In this document: piece after piece, positions 17,683 to 26,564 of the stretch
Layout: each line of letters starts with the position of its first letter
Position numbering within the stretch: position 1 is the first letter of the stretch
Source: Brevibacillus_D fluminis_A
GTDB taxonomy: Bacteria > Bacillota > Bacilli > Brevibacillales > Brevibacillaceae
Assembly (NCBI RefSeq): GCF_052072235.1
Contig: NZ_CM125436.1
Location: forward strand, 3,590,001 to 3,654,000
DNA: 64,000 bases
Reading direction: 5' to 3'
Translations under genes and position numbers: made by a program
The notes under the pieces: generated by a model
Database searches by the model: none
Seen by the model: the letters and a program-made list of their open reading frames with translations, nothing else
What the model was told of the DNA's origin: nothing

Positions 17683-18102
17683 ATGATCGATTTGAAAGAG
17701 CGGCTGCATGAACATGACGTGCTTGCCCTGCTTGCCCATGCAGTCGGCGCTCCGACCTTGGAGAAACTGCAGCAGGTTGCCGCGCGCTATGAGCATTCCG
17801 ACTCCATGGTGATGGTCGGGATGGAAGAAGCGGGGGTGCTCATCGGCTGTATCGGGCTTGATCTGGCACACGCAGCGAAGGCGGTCATCATGCATGTGGC
17901 GGTTCAGCCGGACGCGCGTGGCAAAGGCATCGGCAGGCGTATGCTCGCCGACGCGATGCAGCGCTTTTCTTTGACAGCACTCGGTGCAGAGACGGATGCC
18001 AGCGCCGTCGGATTTTACCGGTCTTGCGGATTTACGGTGAAGAGTTTGGGGGAGAAATATCCGGGGGTAGAGCGGTTTTGGTGTGAGCGGGAAGCACGAT
18101 GA
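17683..18102 (+). CDS. GNAT-family N-acetyltransferase
   Basis: A 139-residue acetyltransferase with the acetyl-CoA motif A block HVAVQPDARGKGIGRRM at about residues 88-104 and the C-terminal SAVGFYRSCGF block. The start follows AAGGAAGGAGA. It is divergent from the MoaF-like gene. A GCCCCTC/GAGGGGC hairpin at 18104-18122 overlaps its stop region but lacks a T-run. The acceptor substrate is unknown. Confidence 0.85.
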   Translation: MIDLKERLHEHDVLALLAHAVGAPTLEKLQQVAARYEHSDSMVMVGMEEAGVLIGCIGLDLAHAAKAVIMHVAVQPDARGKGIGRRMLADAMQRFSLTALGAETDASAVGFYRSCGFTVKSLGEKYPGVERFWCEREAR

Positions 18103-18152
18103 AGCCCCTCATCACGAGGGGCCTATCCATTCGCCTTTTCGGCAGCGCGATC

Positions 18153-18410
18153 CTATTCCTGTTCGAGCAGCACGCTCTCCAAAGCGGCAATCGCTTCTTT
18201 CTCATCCTGACCATCTGCAATCAGCGTCACTTCTTCTCCCTTGCCGATCGCCGCCGACATGATGCCCATGATGCTTTTGCCGTTGAACCGCTTTTCCTGC
18301 TTTACAAGCAAAATCTCGCTGGTAAATCCTGCGGCAGCTTTGACGAATGCGGCCGCTGGTCTTGCGTGCAGGCCATGTGACAGCTGCACGACGACTTTTT
18401 TCTCAATCAC
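18153..18410 (-). CDS. ptsH: Phosphocarrier protein HPr
   Basis: An 85-residue HPr. The phosphotransfer residue His15 lies in SHGLHARPA and the regulatory Ser46, target of HPr kinase, in GKSIMGIMS. Having both means it can act in sugar uptake and in CcpA-mediated repression, and is not a Crh-type protein lacking His15. It is the last gene of the mannitol operon, 14 bp after ptsI. The order ptsI-ptsH is the reverse of the usual ptsHI. The genome may carry a second copy elsewhere. Confidence 0.95.
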   Translation of the reverse strand: MIEKKVVVQLSHGLHARPAAAFVKAAAGFTSEILLVKQEKRFNGKSIMGIMSAAIGKGEEVTLIADGQDEKEAIAALESVLLEQE

Positions 18411-18424
18411 GATGGTGGTCCTCC

Positions 18425-20152
18425 TTACGATTCACTGGTAGCAAATGCTTCTTTTACATAGCGCTCGACCTGTTCGGAGGAACGCTGCGATAAAATCGCC
18501 TTCGTCTGGGCCGCCGCTTCGGCTTTGCCCAATTGGTTGATCCGCTTGCGGGCCGGCAAAATGCTTACAGCGCTCATGCTGAATTCGTCCAGTCCCATCC
18601 CGAGCAGGATCGGGATGGCGGTCAGGTCGCCGGCCATTTCGCCGCACATGCCGACCCACTTGCCGTTGTCATGCGCCGCCTTGATGACGCGGTCGATCAG
18701 GCGCAGCACAGCCGGATGATACGGCTGATACAAGTAGGAAACCCGCTCGTTCATCCGGTCTGCCGCCATCGTATATTGAATCAGGTCGTTTGTGCCGATG
18801 CTGAAGAAATCGACTTCCTCTGCCAGCTGGTCTGCCATCATGGCGGCTGCCGGAATCTCGATCATGATGCCCACTTCCACAGCATCGCTCACGCCCACCC
18901 CTTGCGCCGTCAGCTCTGCCTTCACCGATTCCAGCACAGCTTTGGCCTGCAAAAACTCATCGAGCGTCGCAATCATCGGGAACATGATTTTCAGATTGCC
19001 GTAGACGCTCGCCCGCAACAATGCGCGCAGCTGGGTGCGGAACAGCTCCTCGTGATCGAGGCACAGCCGAATCGCGCGGAAGCCCAAAAACGGGTTCAGC
19101 TCTTCCGGCAAATCGAGATAGGACAGCTGCTTGTCGCCGCCGATATCAAGCGTGCGGATGACGACCGGCTTGCCCGCCATTTTCTCCAGCACTTCTCGAT
19201 AGGCGGCAAACTGCTCTTCCTCCGACGGGAAATCGTTCCTGCCCATGTACAAAAACTCCGTGCGAAAAAGCCCAATGCCCTCCGCCCCGTTTGCCAGCAC
19301 GCCGGCCAAATCTTGCGGGCTTCCGATATTGGCGGCGAGTTCCACATGGACGCCGTCGCGGGTCATCGTTTTGCTGTGCACCAGCTTGGCAAGCTCGGCT
19401 TTTTGCGTCTCGAACTCCGCTTTTTTCCGTTGATAGGCGGCGATTTCCTCGTCGCTCGGATCGATGATCACAATTCCTTCATGGCCGTCCAAAATCAGCA
19501 TCTGTGCCGTACGGGCTGCGGTCGTGATCTCCCGCGTTCCTACCACCGCCGGGATTTCCAGCGAGCGGGCCATAATCGCCGAATGGGACGTGCGGCCGCC
19601 GATGTCGGTGACAAAGCCTTTGACCAGACGCCGATCGAGCTGTGCCGTATCGGACGGGGTCAAATCTTCCGCGATCAGGATCACTTCCTCCGCCATTTGG
19701 CTGACAGACATCGCGTTTACGCCCAGCAAATACGACAGCACGCGTCTGGTCACATCGCGAATATCTGCGGCGCGCTCCCGCATGTAGTCATTATCCATTT
19801 GTTCAAACAAGCTGATAAAGCCTTGCGCCACTTCATCAAGGGCGCTTTCCGCATTCACGCGCTTCTGCTCGATTGTCGACTGGACCGCACCGACCAGCTC
19901 CGGGTCTTCCAGGACTAGCAAATGGGCATTGAAAATCTCCGCTTTATCCGCGCCCATGTCTTTTTCCACCTGTTGGCTGATTGCACGCAGGTCGTCTTTG
20001 GCCCGATCGAGCGCCTGTTGAAAACGTGTCATTTCGGCAGCTGTATCGTCGATGGAAACCGTCGTGATGCGCAGCTGTGGATTGGCCAGCAAAAACGGCT
20101 TGCCGATCGCGATTCCTGCCGATGCTTGTACTCCTGTAATCGTTTGGGACAC
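18425..20152 (-). CDS. ptsI: PTS enzyme I (phosphoenolpyruvate-protein phosphotransferase)
   Basis: A 575-residue enzyme I, the normal length, which passes phosphate from PEP to HPr. The active-site His190 is in GGRTSHSAIMARS. The PEP-binding half has GTNDLIQYTMAADR and GMCGEMAGD. The start is a GTG at 20152, seven bases after GGGGGAGGGG; the open frame further upstream runs into mtlD. It follows mtlD by 17 bp and precedes ptsH in the mannitol operon. Confidence 0.96.
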   Translation of the reverse strand: MSQTITGVQASAGIAIGKPFLLANPQLRITTVSIDDTAAEMTRFQQALDRAKDDLRAISQQVEKDMGADKAEIFNAHLLVLEDPELVGAVQSTIEQKRVNAESALDEVAQGFISLFEQMDNDYMRERAADIRDVTRRVLSYLLGVNAMSVSQMAEEVILIAEDLTPSDTAQLDRRLVKGFVTDIGGRTSHSAIMARSLEIPAVVGTREITTAARTAQMLILDGHEGIVIIDPSDEEIAAYQRKKAEFETQKAELAKLVHSKTMTRDGVHVELAANIGSPQDLAGVLANGAEGIGLFRTEFLYMGRNDFPSEEEQFAAYREVLEKMAGKPVVIRTLDIGGDKQLSYLDLPEELNPFLGFRAIRLCLDHEELFRTQLRALLRASVYGNLKIMFPMIATLDEFLQAKAVLESVKAELTAQGVGVSDAVEVGIMIEIPAAAMMADQLAEEVDFFSIGTNDLIQYTMAADRMNERVSYLYQPYHPAVLRLIDRVIKAAHDNGKWVGMCGEMAGDLTAIPILLGMGLDEFSMSAVSILPARKRINQLGKAEAAAQTKAILSQRSSEQVERYVKEAFATSES

Positions 20153-20169
20153 GGCTGTTCCCCTCCCCC

Positions 20170-21330
20170 TCAGTTCGATTCGGCTTTCGCTTGAAGCGAT
20201 GCAACATGCTGCAGCACAATCGCCTCCAGCGGATGGCCGGCCGGAATGTGCGTATACTCGCGCAGGACGCGCTCGATTCCCCACTCGCTGCGATCATGCT
20301 GGATGCGCTGCGCCTCCGAATCTTCGCGATAGTCGAACAGCAGCGCTGCTGCAATGGCACGCCCAAGCTCCTGGGGCACGATCCCTCGCTCCATGCATTG
20401 CATTGCAGGACCGACGAGACGGTCATTCGGCGACAGCTTGCGGATCGGGGAGCGCCCTACCCGCGTCACATCATCGGAAAGCAGCGGATTGGCGTAGCGC
20501 TCCAAAATTTTCGCGACGTACGCATTGTGTTGCTCCTGGTCAAACCCGTACTTTGCCACCAGGAGCGCACCTGTTTCACGCAACGCGCCGCGAACGGCAT
20601 CCGCGATTCCTTTGTCTCGCATCGCCTGATCGATCGTGACATAGCCTTTTTGGTAGCCGAGATAGGCGATGACGGCATGGCCGGTATTGACAGTGAACAG
20701 CTTGCGCTCGATGTATGGTGCCAAATCGTCTACATACGTGATGCCCGAAATGGCCGGAAGCTCACCTTTCACCTGTGAGCGGTCGACGACCCATTCGTAA
20801 AACGGCTCCACGGTAACCAACAGTTTATCCTCGTGATGCTGCAGCGGCACGATGCGATCCACCGCCGCATTCGGGAAGCCGATCATCCGATCCGCGCGTT
20901 CTTGTTCTTCCTCGGACAAATGTCCGTAAACATGCTCTTTCAACTGCGCGCTGCCGCCGATCATGTTTTCGCACGCGATGACGTTTAACGGCTGCCCGCC
21001 TGCTGCAAGGCGCCGGGAGATGCCCTGTGCGATGGCGGCTGCGATATGCGGAAGCACGTTCGGTCCGACCGCCGTCGTGACCAGATCCGCGGAAGCGATC
21101 GTTTGGGCGACCAGTTCCACCTCCTGGCCGTCGATGCCGCGAACCCCTTGCACATGCAAATGCTGCGTATTCGGGTCCGCCAGCTGCACATCGTATGCCT
21201 TCCGCTGGTTCAACTCAGCCACCAGCGCTTTGTTCACGTCGACGAATGCCACTTCATACCCGGCCTGATGCAAAAGCAGCCCGATGAATCCGCGGCCAAT
21301 GTTTCCTGCTCCAAAATGTACGGCAAGCAT
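20170..21330 (-). CDS. mtlD: Mannitol-1-phosphate 5-dehydrogenase
   Basis: A 386-residue NAD-dependent dehydrogenase converting mannitol 1-phosphate to fructose 6-phosphate. The N-terminal dinucleotide motif HFGAGNIGRGFIG and the NTGHAVIAYLGY substrate-site block are clear. The ATG at 21330 follows GAGGGGATG and comes two bases after the mtlF stop, so translation is probably coupled. Confidence 0.96.
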   Translation of the reverse strand: MLAVHFGAGNIGRGFIGLLLHQAGYEVAFVDVNKALVAELNQRKAYDVQLADPNTQHLHVQGVRGIDGQEVELVAQTIASADLVTTAVGPNVLPHIAAAIAQGISRRLAAGGQPLNVIACENMIGGSAQLKEHVYGHLSEEEQERADRMIGFPNAAVDRIVPLQHHEDKLLVTVEPFYEWVVDRSQVKGELPAISGITYVDDLAPYIERKLFTVNTGHAVIAYLGYQKGYVTIDQAMRDKGIADAVRGALRETGALLVAKYGFDQEQHNAYVAKILERYANPLLSDDVTRVGRSPIRKLSPNDRLVGPAMQCMERGIVPQELGRAIAAALLFDYREDSEAQRIQHDRSEWGIERVLREYTHIPAGHPLEAIVLQHVASLQAKAESN

Positions 21331-21332
21331 GT

Positions 21333-21770
21333 TTACATCCCCTCTTCGAACAGCGCGATGATGTCTTCGGCCCGTGTCGCCTCGATGACGCGTTTCACAT
21401 TTTCTTCCTCGGAGCAAATGATCGCGATATTGGAGAGAATCTCCAGATGCTCATCGCCGACCGCTGCGATCCCGATCACCAGATAGGCGGTGTTTCCTTC
21501 TCCGAAATCGACGCCGTGCGGAATTTGGACCACCGAAATCCCTGTCGATTGGATCTCCTGCTTGGATTCGTTGGTGCCGTGCGGAATCGCTACGCCGCTG
21601 CCGATATACGTTGTCAGCAGTTGCTCGCGCTCCAGCATTTTTTCCACATAGGCTTCCGTCACATGTCCGGCCTTCACCAAAAGCTCGCCTGCGAGGCGAA
21701 TCGCTTCTGTTTTTGTTGCAACGCTTGCATTCAGCATGATTTTCTCTGTCGTCAGTACGGTTGTGGACAT
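21333..21770 (-). CDS. mtlF: Mannitol-specific PTS EIIA component
   Basis: A 145-residue EIIA protein, the usual MtlF length. The phosphorylated residue is His64 in GSGVAIPHGT. It receives phosphate from HPr and passes it to the EIIB domain of MtlA. The ATG at 21770 comes one base after the mtlR stop codon; a GTG four codons upstream is the alternative but sits on the mtlR end. Confidence 0.95.
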   Translation of the reverse strand: MSTTVLTTEKIMLNASVATKTEAIRLAGELLVKAGHVTEAYVEKMLEREQLLTTYIGSGVAIPHGTNESKQEIQSTGISVVQIPHGVDFGEGNTAYLVIGIAAVGDEHLEILSNIAIICSEEENVKRVIEATRAEDIIALFEEGM

Positions 21771-21771
21771 C

Positions 21772-23886
21772 TTAGTGTACACGCTCCAATCCTATCTTTT
21801 TTCGGCAAAAAGCATACAGCTTGCCTGCTATATAGTCAGCCAATGGCTGGGGGTCTTCTGATTTCAACACATCCAGCATGTCGCTTTCGATCAGCATCGA
21901 GCTGATCTCGCTTAACACTTCCAGTCCTTCCCGCGGCACATCTTCCGGTCCGAGCAGCAGAAGCAGCGTATCGACGCTCATCTCCTCTTCATTCATCGAT
22001 TTCAGCCGTAATGGCGCCGACAGTCGGTGGACGGTGAATGACGTGCGGGTGACTTCTTGATTTTTGCCGTGGAACAGCGCCATGCTCGTTTCCGGAATGC
22101 CGAGTCCGCCGAGCTTTTCGCGCTGCAGCAGCTGCCTGGCTACGCCCGCAGGCTGCAGAATCGCGCCGTCCCGGGACAGCTGCTCGCACATGCGCAGGAG
22201 CGTCTTCTCCAGGCTTTCGCCATCGTTGCCCCATGAATGGATGGCAAGCCCGTCGACAATCTCCACGGCATAACCCGCATAGCGATGCATGGCGTTCAAA
22301 CGCATAAGCGGCTCTTGCCCGGCTTTTGTCGCGCCTTTCTCGGGCTTGGCTTGCACCACGTGCGCCTGATCGAGACTGTGCAGGTAAAACTTGATCTTTT
22401 GGATGTCTTCCTGTGGCAGCAAAGGGCTGACCACCAAATAATCGTGTTCGGCGAGCGGCAGCGGAATCGTGGAAATGATCACGTCGTACTCGCTTTTCGG
22501 GATGCGGCCGACCTCAAACATCGAAAGATTTTGCAGGCTGATGATTTCCGGCAGCTCTTTCTTGATGCGGATCGCCAAAATTTTGGACGACCCGATCCCG
22601 CTCGAGCAAACTACCAATGCCCGGTATCGCTTGTTTTCCTGGATCGTGCGTTCCACCGCCGCCCCTACGTGCATGACGAGATAGCCGATTTCCTCATCCG
22701 GCACGTTCAGATGGGGAAACACTTGTGCAACCGCCTCTTTGCCCACCGCAAACAAGTCGGGATAGTTGGTCTTGATCTGGTCCAAAATCGGATTGCGGAT
22801 GCCCATGTTGCGCTTCAATCGGTACAGCGCCGGCTCCAGATGGGTCAAAAGCCCGTGGAACAGGGAATGGTCTTCCTTAAGCGGCATGCCGAGACGCTCC
22901 GCGAAAAACTGGATCAGACGCTGTGTTGCGGCGAGCAGCTCCGCATTTTCCGGCCACATGGCTGCTTCCGGAGAGCTGCGCAGCTTGGCACCGCGCAGAT
23001 GCATCGTGATGTAGCCGATTTCCGCCTTTGGCATTTCCAGCCCGAACATCTGCTGCAGCCGGTCGATGATGTTTTCCGCCGCCTCGTACTCCGGCGTCCC
23101 TTCCAGCTCGGCGAGCGTCTGTTCATCAAAAAGGATGCTCTCCCCTTTTTCCACCCGCTCGACAGCGAGGGCCAGATGCGTGACCAGCCCGAGGTAAGCG
23201 CTGTCTGCCAAAGGATAGTGCAAATCCTCGCCGATATGCTTCAGCGCAAGCTCCACGCGGATCAGCTTATCTTTGTCAATCAAGCCCAGCAGGCGCTCCG
23301 AAACCGAATCGATATCCGGCAGCGCTTTGTTTTGGATGTTCGCCTTGATCAGACCGATCAGTTCGTGCTCATCGAGATTCTCGGAGATCAATCGGCTGAT
23401 GGCACGCCGTTTGGCTGACTCCGTCCCCTGCAGCTCCACGCCATATCCCCGCTTGCGCAAAAGAGAAAGCTCATAGCGGGCAAGCATCGTCTCCAAATCG
23501 TCCAGATCGTGACTGATCGTAGCCGTAGTTACCTTCAGATCGATCGCGAGCGAAATCAGCTTGACCGGCTCGGTCGCTTCCAATAGCGAACACAGAATCA
23601 TGATTTTGCGCTCGTGCGCCGTGAAATCCATCGCGACGTGCCGGTACAAGACCGCTTCGCGCAATGCTTGCTTCTGTTCGTCTGTGCCTTGCAGCTCGAC
23701 GCCTGCTCCCGCCTTGCGCACAAGCGCGAGCCCGTGCTCCGTCACGATCGGTTCAATCGCATCGAGTTCGCGGTGGACGGTCCGCGCGCTGACACCGATG
23801 TGCCCCGCAATCGTCCCGACCGTCACCTCTTTTTGTTCCTCCAGCAAAAACTCGACGATGGACCGCTGTCTTGCGGTTACCCGCAT
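21772..23886 (-). CDS. mtlR: Mannitol operon activator (PRD-containing)
   Basis: A 704-residue transcriptional activator with two N-terminal helix-turn-helix regions (about 1-160), two PTS regulation domains (about 185-400), an EIIB-like domain (ALVVCSSGIGSSKILA) and a C-terminal EIIA-like domain with a His in the AIHSWGND and MALFHGK region. Its activity is set by phosphorylation from HPr and EIIA/EIIB, linking expression to mannitol. The ATG at 23886 follows AAAGGGGGTGGGG. It lies between mtlA and mtlF in the operon. Confidence 0.94.
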   Translation of the reverse strand: MRVTARQRSIVEFLLEEQKEVTVGTIAGHIGVSARTVHRELDAIEPIVTEHGLALVRKAGAGVELQGTDEQKQALREAVLYRHVAMDFTAHERKIMILCSLLEATEPVKLISLAIDLKVTTATISHDLDDLETMLARYELSLLRKRGYGVELQGTESAKRRAISRLISENLDEHELIGLIKANIQNKALPDIDSVSERLLGLIDKDKLIRVELALKHIGEDLHYPLADSAYLGLVTHLALAVERVEKGESILFDEQTLAELEGTPEYEAAENIIDRLQQMFGLEMPKAEIGYITMHLRGAKLRSSPEAAMWPENAELLAATQRLIQFFAERLGMPLKEDHSLFHGLLTHLEPALYRLKRNMGIRNPILDQIKTNYPDLFAVGKEAVAQVFPHLNVPDEEIGYLVMHVGAAVERTIQENKRYRALVVCSSGIGSSKILAIRIKKELPEIISLQNLSMFEVGRIPKSEYDVIISTIPLPLAEHDYLVVSPLLPQEDIQKIKFYLHSLDQAHVVQAKPEKGATKAGQEPLMRLNAMHRYAGYAVEIVDGLAIHSWGNDGESLEKTLLRMCEQLSRDGAILQPAGVARQLLQREKLGGLGIPETSMALFHGKNQEVTRTSFTVHRLSAPLRLKSMNEEEMSVDTLLLLLGPEDVPREGLEVLSEISSMLIESDMLDVLKSEDPQPLADYIAGKLYAFCRKKIGLERVH

Positions 23887-23936
23887 CGCCCCACCCCCTT
23901 TCCGCGCTTTGGCGTCTGTGTATGACAAAGAGGGAT

Positions 23937-23958
23937 AACGCTAGTTTTCACTAGCGTT
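23937..23958 (-). terminator. Intra-operon hairpin between mtlA and mtlR
   Basis: AACGCTAG at 23937-23944 and CTAGCGTT at 23951-23958 form a perfect 8-bp stem with a 6-base loop just after the mtlA stop. It lacks a long T-run, so it probably reduces readthrough or protects the mtlA mRNA end rather than ending transcription fully. Confidence 0.5.
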
Positions 23959-23965
23959 GATTCCC

Positions 23966-25393
23966 TTAGCTCAGTCGATTTACCAATTTTTCATACTCCG
24001 GACTGCTCAAGAAGTTTTCGATGGAGATGTGCTCGGCTTTCGGCGCTTTCACGATCGCGCGCTCTGTCAGCGATTTGTGCGTGATGACGATGTCCGCATC
24101 ATCCGGAATGTCATTGATCGCCGTATTGATAACCGTGACCTCGATTCCTTTGTCCTTGAACTTTTTGCGCAAGGAAGCGGCGCCCATTGCACTGGAACCC
24201 ATGCCCGCATCGCAGGAAAACACAACTTTTTTGACTTCCGCCGCCGTTTTCTCCGCTGTTGCGCTCACTTGTGCCGCTGCCGGTTGCTGCTTGCCTTTCA
24301 GCTCCTGCATTTTTTCCGTTGCGCGCTCCAGCTCGTCCTCATCGGCTTGGTTGCTTGTTTTCAGCAGGACGGAGGCGATGACAAACGATACGATCGTCGC
24401 GACCGCAACCCCTGCCCACACGACCAGCAAGCCACCGCGAGGCGCCATGGCGCTCAGCGCGAAAATGCTGCCTGGCGATGGCGGCGCGACCAGTCCTGCA
24501 TGCAGCAGGGTGAAGGTGAAGACGCCCGCCATCCCGCCGCCGATTACCGCGAGGATCAAGCGCGGATTCATCAAAATGTACGGGAAGTAGATTTCATGAA
24601 TACCGCCAAAGAAGTGAATGATCACAGCCCCTGGTGCAGACTGCTTGGCATTGCCTTTGCCCACCAGCCAGTACGCGAGCAGAATGCCAAGGCCGGGACC
24701 CGGATTCGTTTCGAGCAGGAAAAAGATCGATTGGCCCAGTTTCGCCGCCTGATCAAGTCCGATCGGGCTGAAAATACCGTGGTTGATCGCGTTGTTCAGG
24801 AACAAAATTTTGGCTGGCTCGACGAAGATGCTCACCAGCGGCAGCAAGCCTGCATTGACGATCACCTGCACGCCTGCCGCAAGCGCCTTGCTAAGCCCCA
24901 GCACGACCGGCCCGATCGCAAGAAAGCCCAGGAGCGTCAGCGCTCCGCCGATAATCCCGGCGGAAAAGTTGTTGACCAGCATCTCAAAGCCGGAACGGAT
25001 TTTGCCTTCGAACAGTTTGTCCACCTTTTTGATGACCCAACCGCCGAGCGGCCCCATGATCATCGCGCCCAAGAACATCGGGATGTCCGAGCCTACGACG
25101 ACCCCCATCGTCGCTACGGCACCGACGACGCCACCGCGCACATCATGAACCATCTTACCGCCCGTATAACCGATCAGCAGCGGCAGGAGGTAGGTGATCA
25201 TCGGCCCGACGAGTTTTGCCAGCTGTTCATTCGGCCGCCAGCCTGTCGGAATAAACAGCGCGGTGATCAAGCCCCATGCGATGAACGCACCGATGTTTGG
25301 CATCACCATCGCGCTCAAAAATCTCCCGAACTTTTGAACCGAGACGCGCAGCCCGCCGGAAGATTGGTCTTTTGTTGCCACATTTGCCATCAT
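23966..25393 (-). CDS. mtlA: Mannitol-specific PTS EIICB permease
   Basis: A 475-residue PTS permease importing and phosphorylating mannitol. The membrane EIIC domain covers about 1-340 with the substrate motif GGIHEIYFP; the EIIB domain carries the phosphocysteine at about residue 394 in FSCDAGMGSS. There is no fused EIIA, matching the separate mtlF. Two ATG codons (25393 and 25390) follow AGGGAGGG; either could be used. It is the promoter-proximal gene of the mtl operon. Confidence 0.96.
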   Translation of the reverse strand: MMANVATKDQSSGGLRVSVQKFGRFLSAMVMPNIGAFIAWGLITALFIPTGWRPNEQLAKLVGPMITYLLPLLIGYTGGKMVHDVRGGVVGAVATMGVVVGSDIPMFLGAMIMGPLGGWVIKKVDKLFEGKIRSGFEMLVNNFSAGIIGGALTLLGFLAIGPVVLGLSKALAAGVQVIVNAGLLPLVSIFVEPAKILFLNNAINHGIFSPIGLDQAAKLGQSIFFLLETNPGPGLGILLAYWLVGKGNAKQSAPGAVIIHFFGGIHEIYFPYILMNPRLILAVIGGGMAGVFTFTLLHAGLVAPPSPGSIFALSAMAPRGGLLVVWAGVAVATIVSFVIASVLLKTSNQADEDELERATEKMQELKGKQQPAAAQVSATAEKTAAEVKKVVFSCDAGMGSSAMGAASLRKKFKDKGIEVTVINTAINDIPDDADIVITHKSLTERAIVKAPKAEHISIENFLSSPEYEKLVNRLS

Positions 25394-25435
25394 TGAACCC
25401 TCCCTTGATTTTTTCCGATTGCGAACAACTTGGAA

Positions 25436-25449
25436 TGAATGCGTTTTCT
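25436..25449 (-). promoter_or_regulatory. Candidate CcpA (cre) site for the mtl operon
   Basis: On the minus strand AGAAAACGCATTCA matches the cre consensus TGWAANCGNTNWCA at 12 of 14 positions. It lies just downstream of the -10 element, where repressing cre sites are common. Confidence 0.5.
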
Positions 25450-25456
25450 TGCCTTT

Positions 25457-25485
25457 ACTATAAAGCGATTGCCGCCCGCTCTCAA
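25457..25485 (-). promoter_or_regulatory. Sigma-A promoter of the mtl operon
   Basis: On the minus strand TTGAGA (25485-25480) and TATAGT (25462-25457) are 17 bp apart, giving a good sigma-A promoter about 65 bp before mtlA. Confidence 0.65.
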
Positions 25486-25517
25486 CGAAATCAAAACGTG
25501 GTTTTGTCCCGTTCACT

Positions 25518-25556
25518 GTTGCCAAAACTTAATAACCGGTTGCACCGGTCGGCAAC
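25518..25556. promoter_or_regulatory. Dyad operator between mtlA and the RpiR gene
   Basis: GTTGCC (25518-25523) and GGCAAC (25551-25556) enclose a second dyad ACCGG-TTGCA-CCGGT (25535-25549). It lies about 35-70 bp upstream of the mtl -35 element, a position suited to the MtlR activator; it could instead belong to the divergent RpiR-type regulator. Confidence 0.45.
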
Positions 25557-25661
25557 AATCTCCGCTTTTTGCGGAAAAAAAGAAGGATATTTCCACACTT
25601 TCTGTATATCGTATGGTAACCACAAAAAAAGCCCGACAACCAAGGAGGTCATGTCAAAAAA

Positions 25662-26522
25662 GTGAGCGTGCCTGTTCCCGTTCGTGAATTCACCGCCAAA
25701 TTGAACAGCTATTTGAAGTCATTGACCAAATCGGAGAAGAAAGTTGCCGACTATGTGCAAGGGCGTTTTGATGAAATTTTGTACTTATCCGTCACAGACC
25801 TCGCTGAACAGGCGGATGTCGGCGAAACGACCGTCCTGCGCTTTTGCCGCAAACTCGGCTTCAAAGGCTACCAGGAGTTCAAGCTTGCACTGGCCAAAGA
25901 TGCGGTCAATCCGCTTACAAACCTGCACGGCGATATTGAGGAGAGCGACGAGTTTTTGGTCACGATGCAAAAAGTGAATGTCTCCAACATCCAGGCCATT
26001 TCGGAAACGACCGGGATGATCGATCCGCAGGTGCTTGATCAAGCCATTGCGATGATTCTCGCCAGCCAAAAAATCCATTTCTACGGTGCCGGCGTCTCCG
26101 GCATCACCGCGCTGGATGCCAAAAGCCGGTTTATGCGGATCGGCCTTTCCGTCGACGCTTCGCTCGATTCCCACCATCAGGCGATGGCGGCGGCCACGCT
26201 CGGCCAGCACGATCTGGCCATCGGCTTTAGCATTTCCGGCAGCACCAAAGACACGGTCGATGCGTTGGCGATCGCCCGATCCAATCAGGCAAATGTCATC
26301 GCGATCACGCATTTTGCCCGTTCCCCGATTACCAAGCTCGCCGATGTCGTCCTGTTGAACGGCGGACGGGAAGCACCGCTGCAAGGCGGCTCGCTCGCTG
26401 CGAAAATCGCCCAGCTTCATGTGATCGACCTGCTGTATACAGGCGTGGCGCTCCGCATCAAGGATCAGGCGCTCTACTACAAGGAAAAAGCGGCAAAAGC
26501 CGTCGCCGACAAGGCGTACTAG
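25662..26522 (+). CDS. RpiR/MurR-family transcriptional regulator
   Basis: A 286-residue regulator with an N-terminal HTH_6 domain (LYLSVTDLAEQADVGETTVLRF) and a C-terminal SIS sugar-phosphate-binding domain (FYGAGVSGITALDAKSRF; GFSISGSTKDTVDAL). It heads the amino-sugar operon and should respond to a sugar phosphate such as ManNAc-6-P. The in-frame start is a GTG at 25662, but the strong AAGGAGG at 25643 is placed for an ATG at 25651 whose frame stops after four codons (MSKK). The two frames differ by one base in a run of six A, so slippage or a one-base indel may be involved. Confidence 0.88.
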   Translation: MSVPVPVREFTAKLNSYLKSLTKSEKKVADYVQGRFDEILYLSVTDLAEQADVGETTVLRFCRKLGFKGYQEFKLALAKDAVNPLTNLHGDIEESDEFLVTMQKVNVSNIQAISETTGMIDPQVLDQAIAMILASQKIHFYGAGVSGITALDAKSRFMRIGLSVDASLDSHHQAMAAATLGQHDLAIGFSISGSTKDTVDALAIARSNQANVIAITHFARSPITKLADVVLLNGGREAPLQGGSLAAKIAQLHVIDLLYTGVALRIKDQALYYKEKAAKAVADKAY

Positions 26523-26564
26523 CGACGGCTGCCGCCCCCATTTCACAGACGAAAGGAAGCTACG

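Noticed and set aside
18104..18122. GCCCCTC/GAGGGGC hairpin after the GNAT gene as a terminator
   Set aside because: A stable stem is present but no T-run follows within ten bases; left as unassigned structure.
25561..25581. CCGC-TTTTT-GCGG hairpin as a terminator
   Set aside because: On the plus strand it is followed by A residues and on the minus strand the T-run precedes the stem, so it does not fit an intrinsic terminator in either direction.
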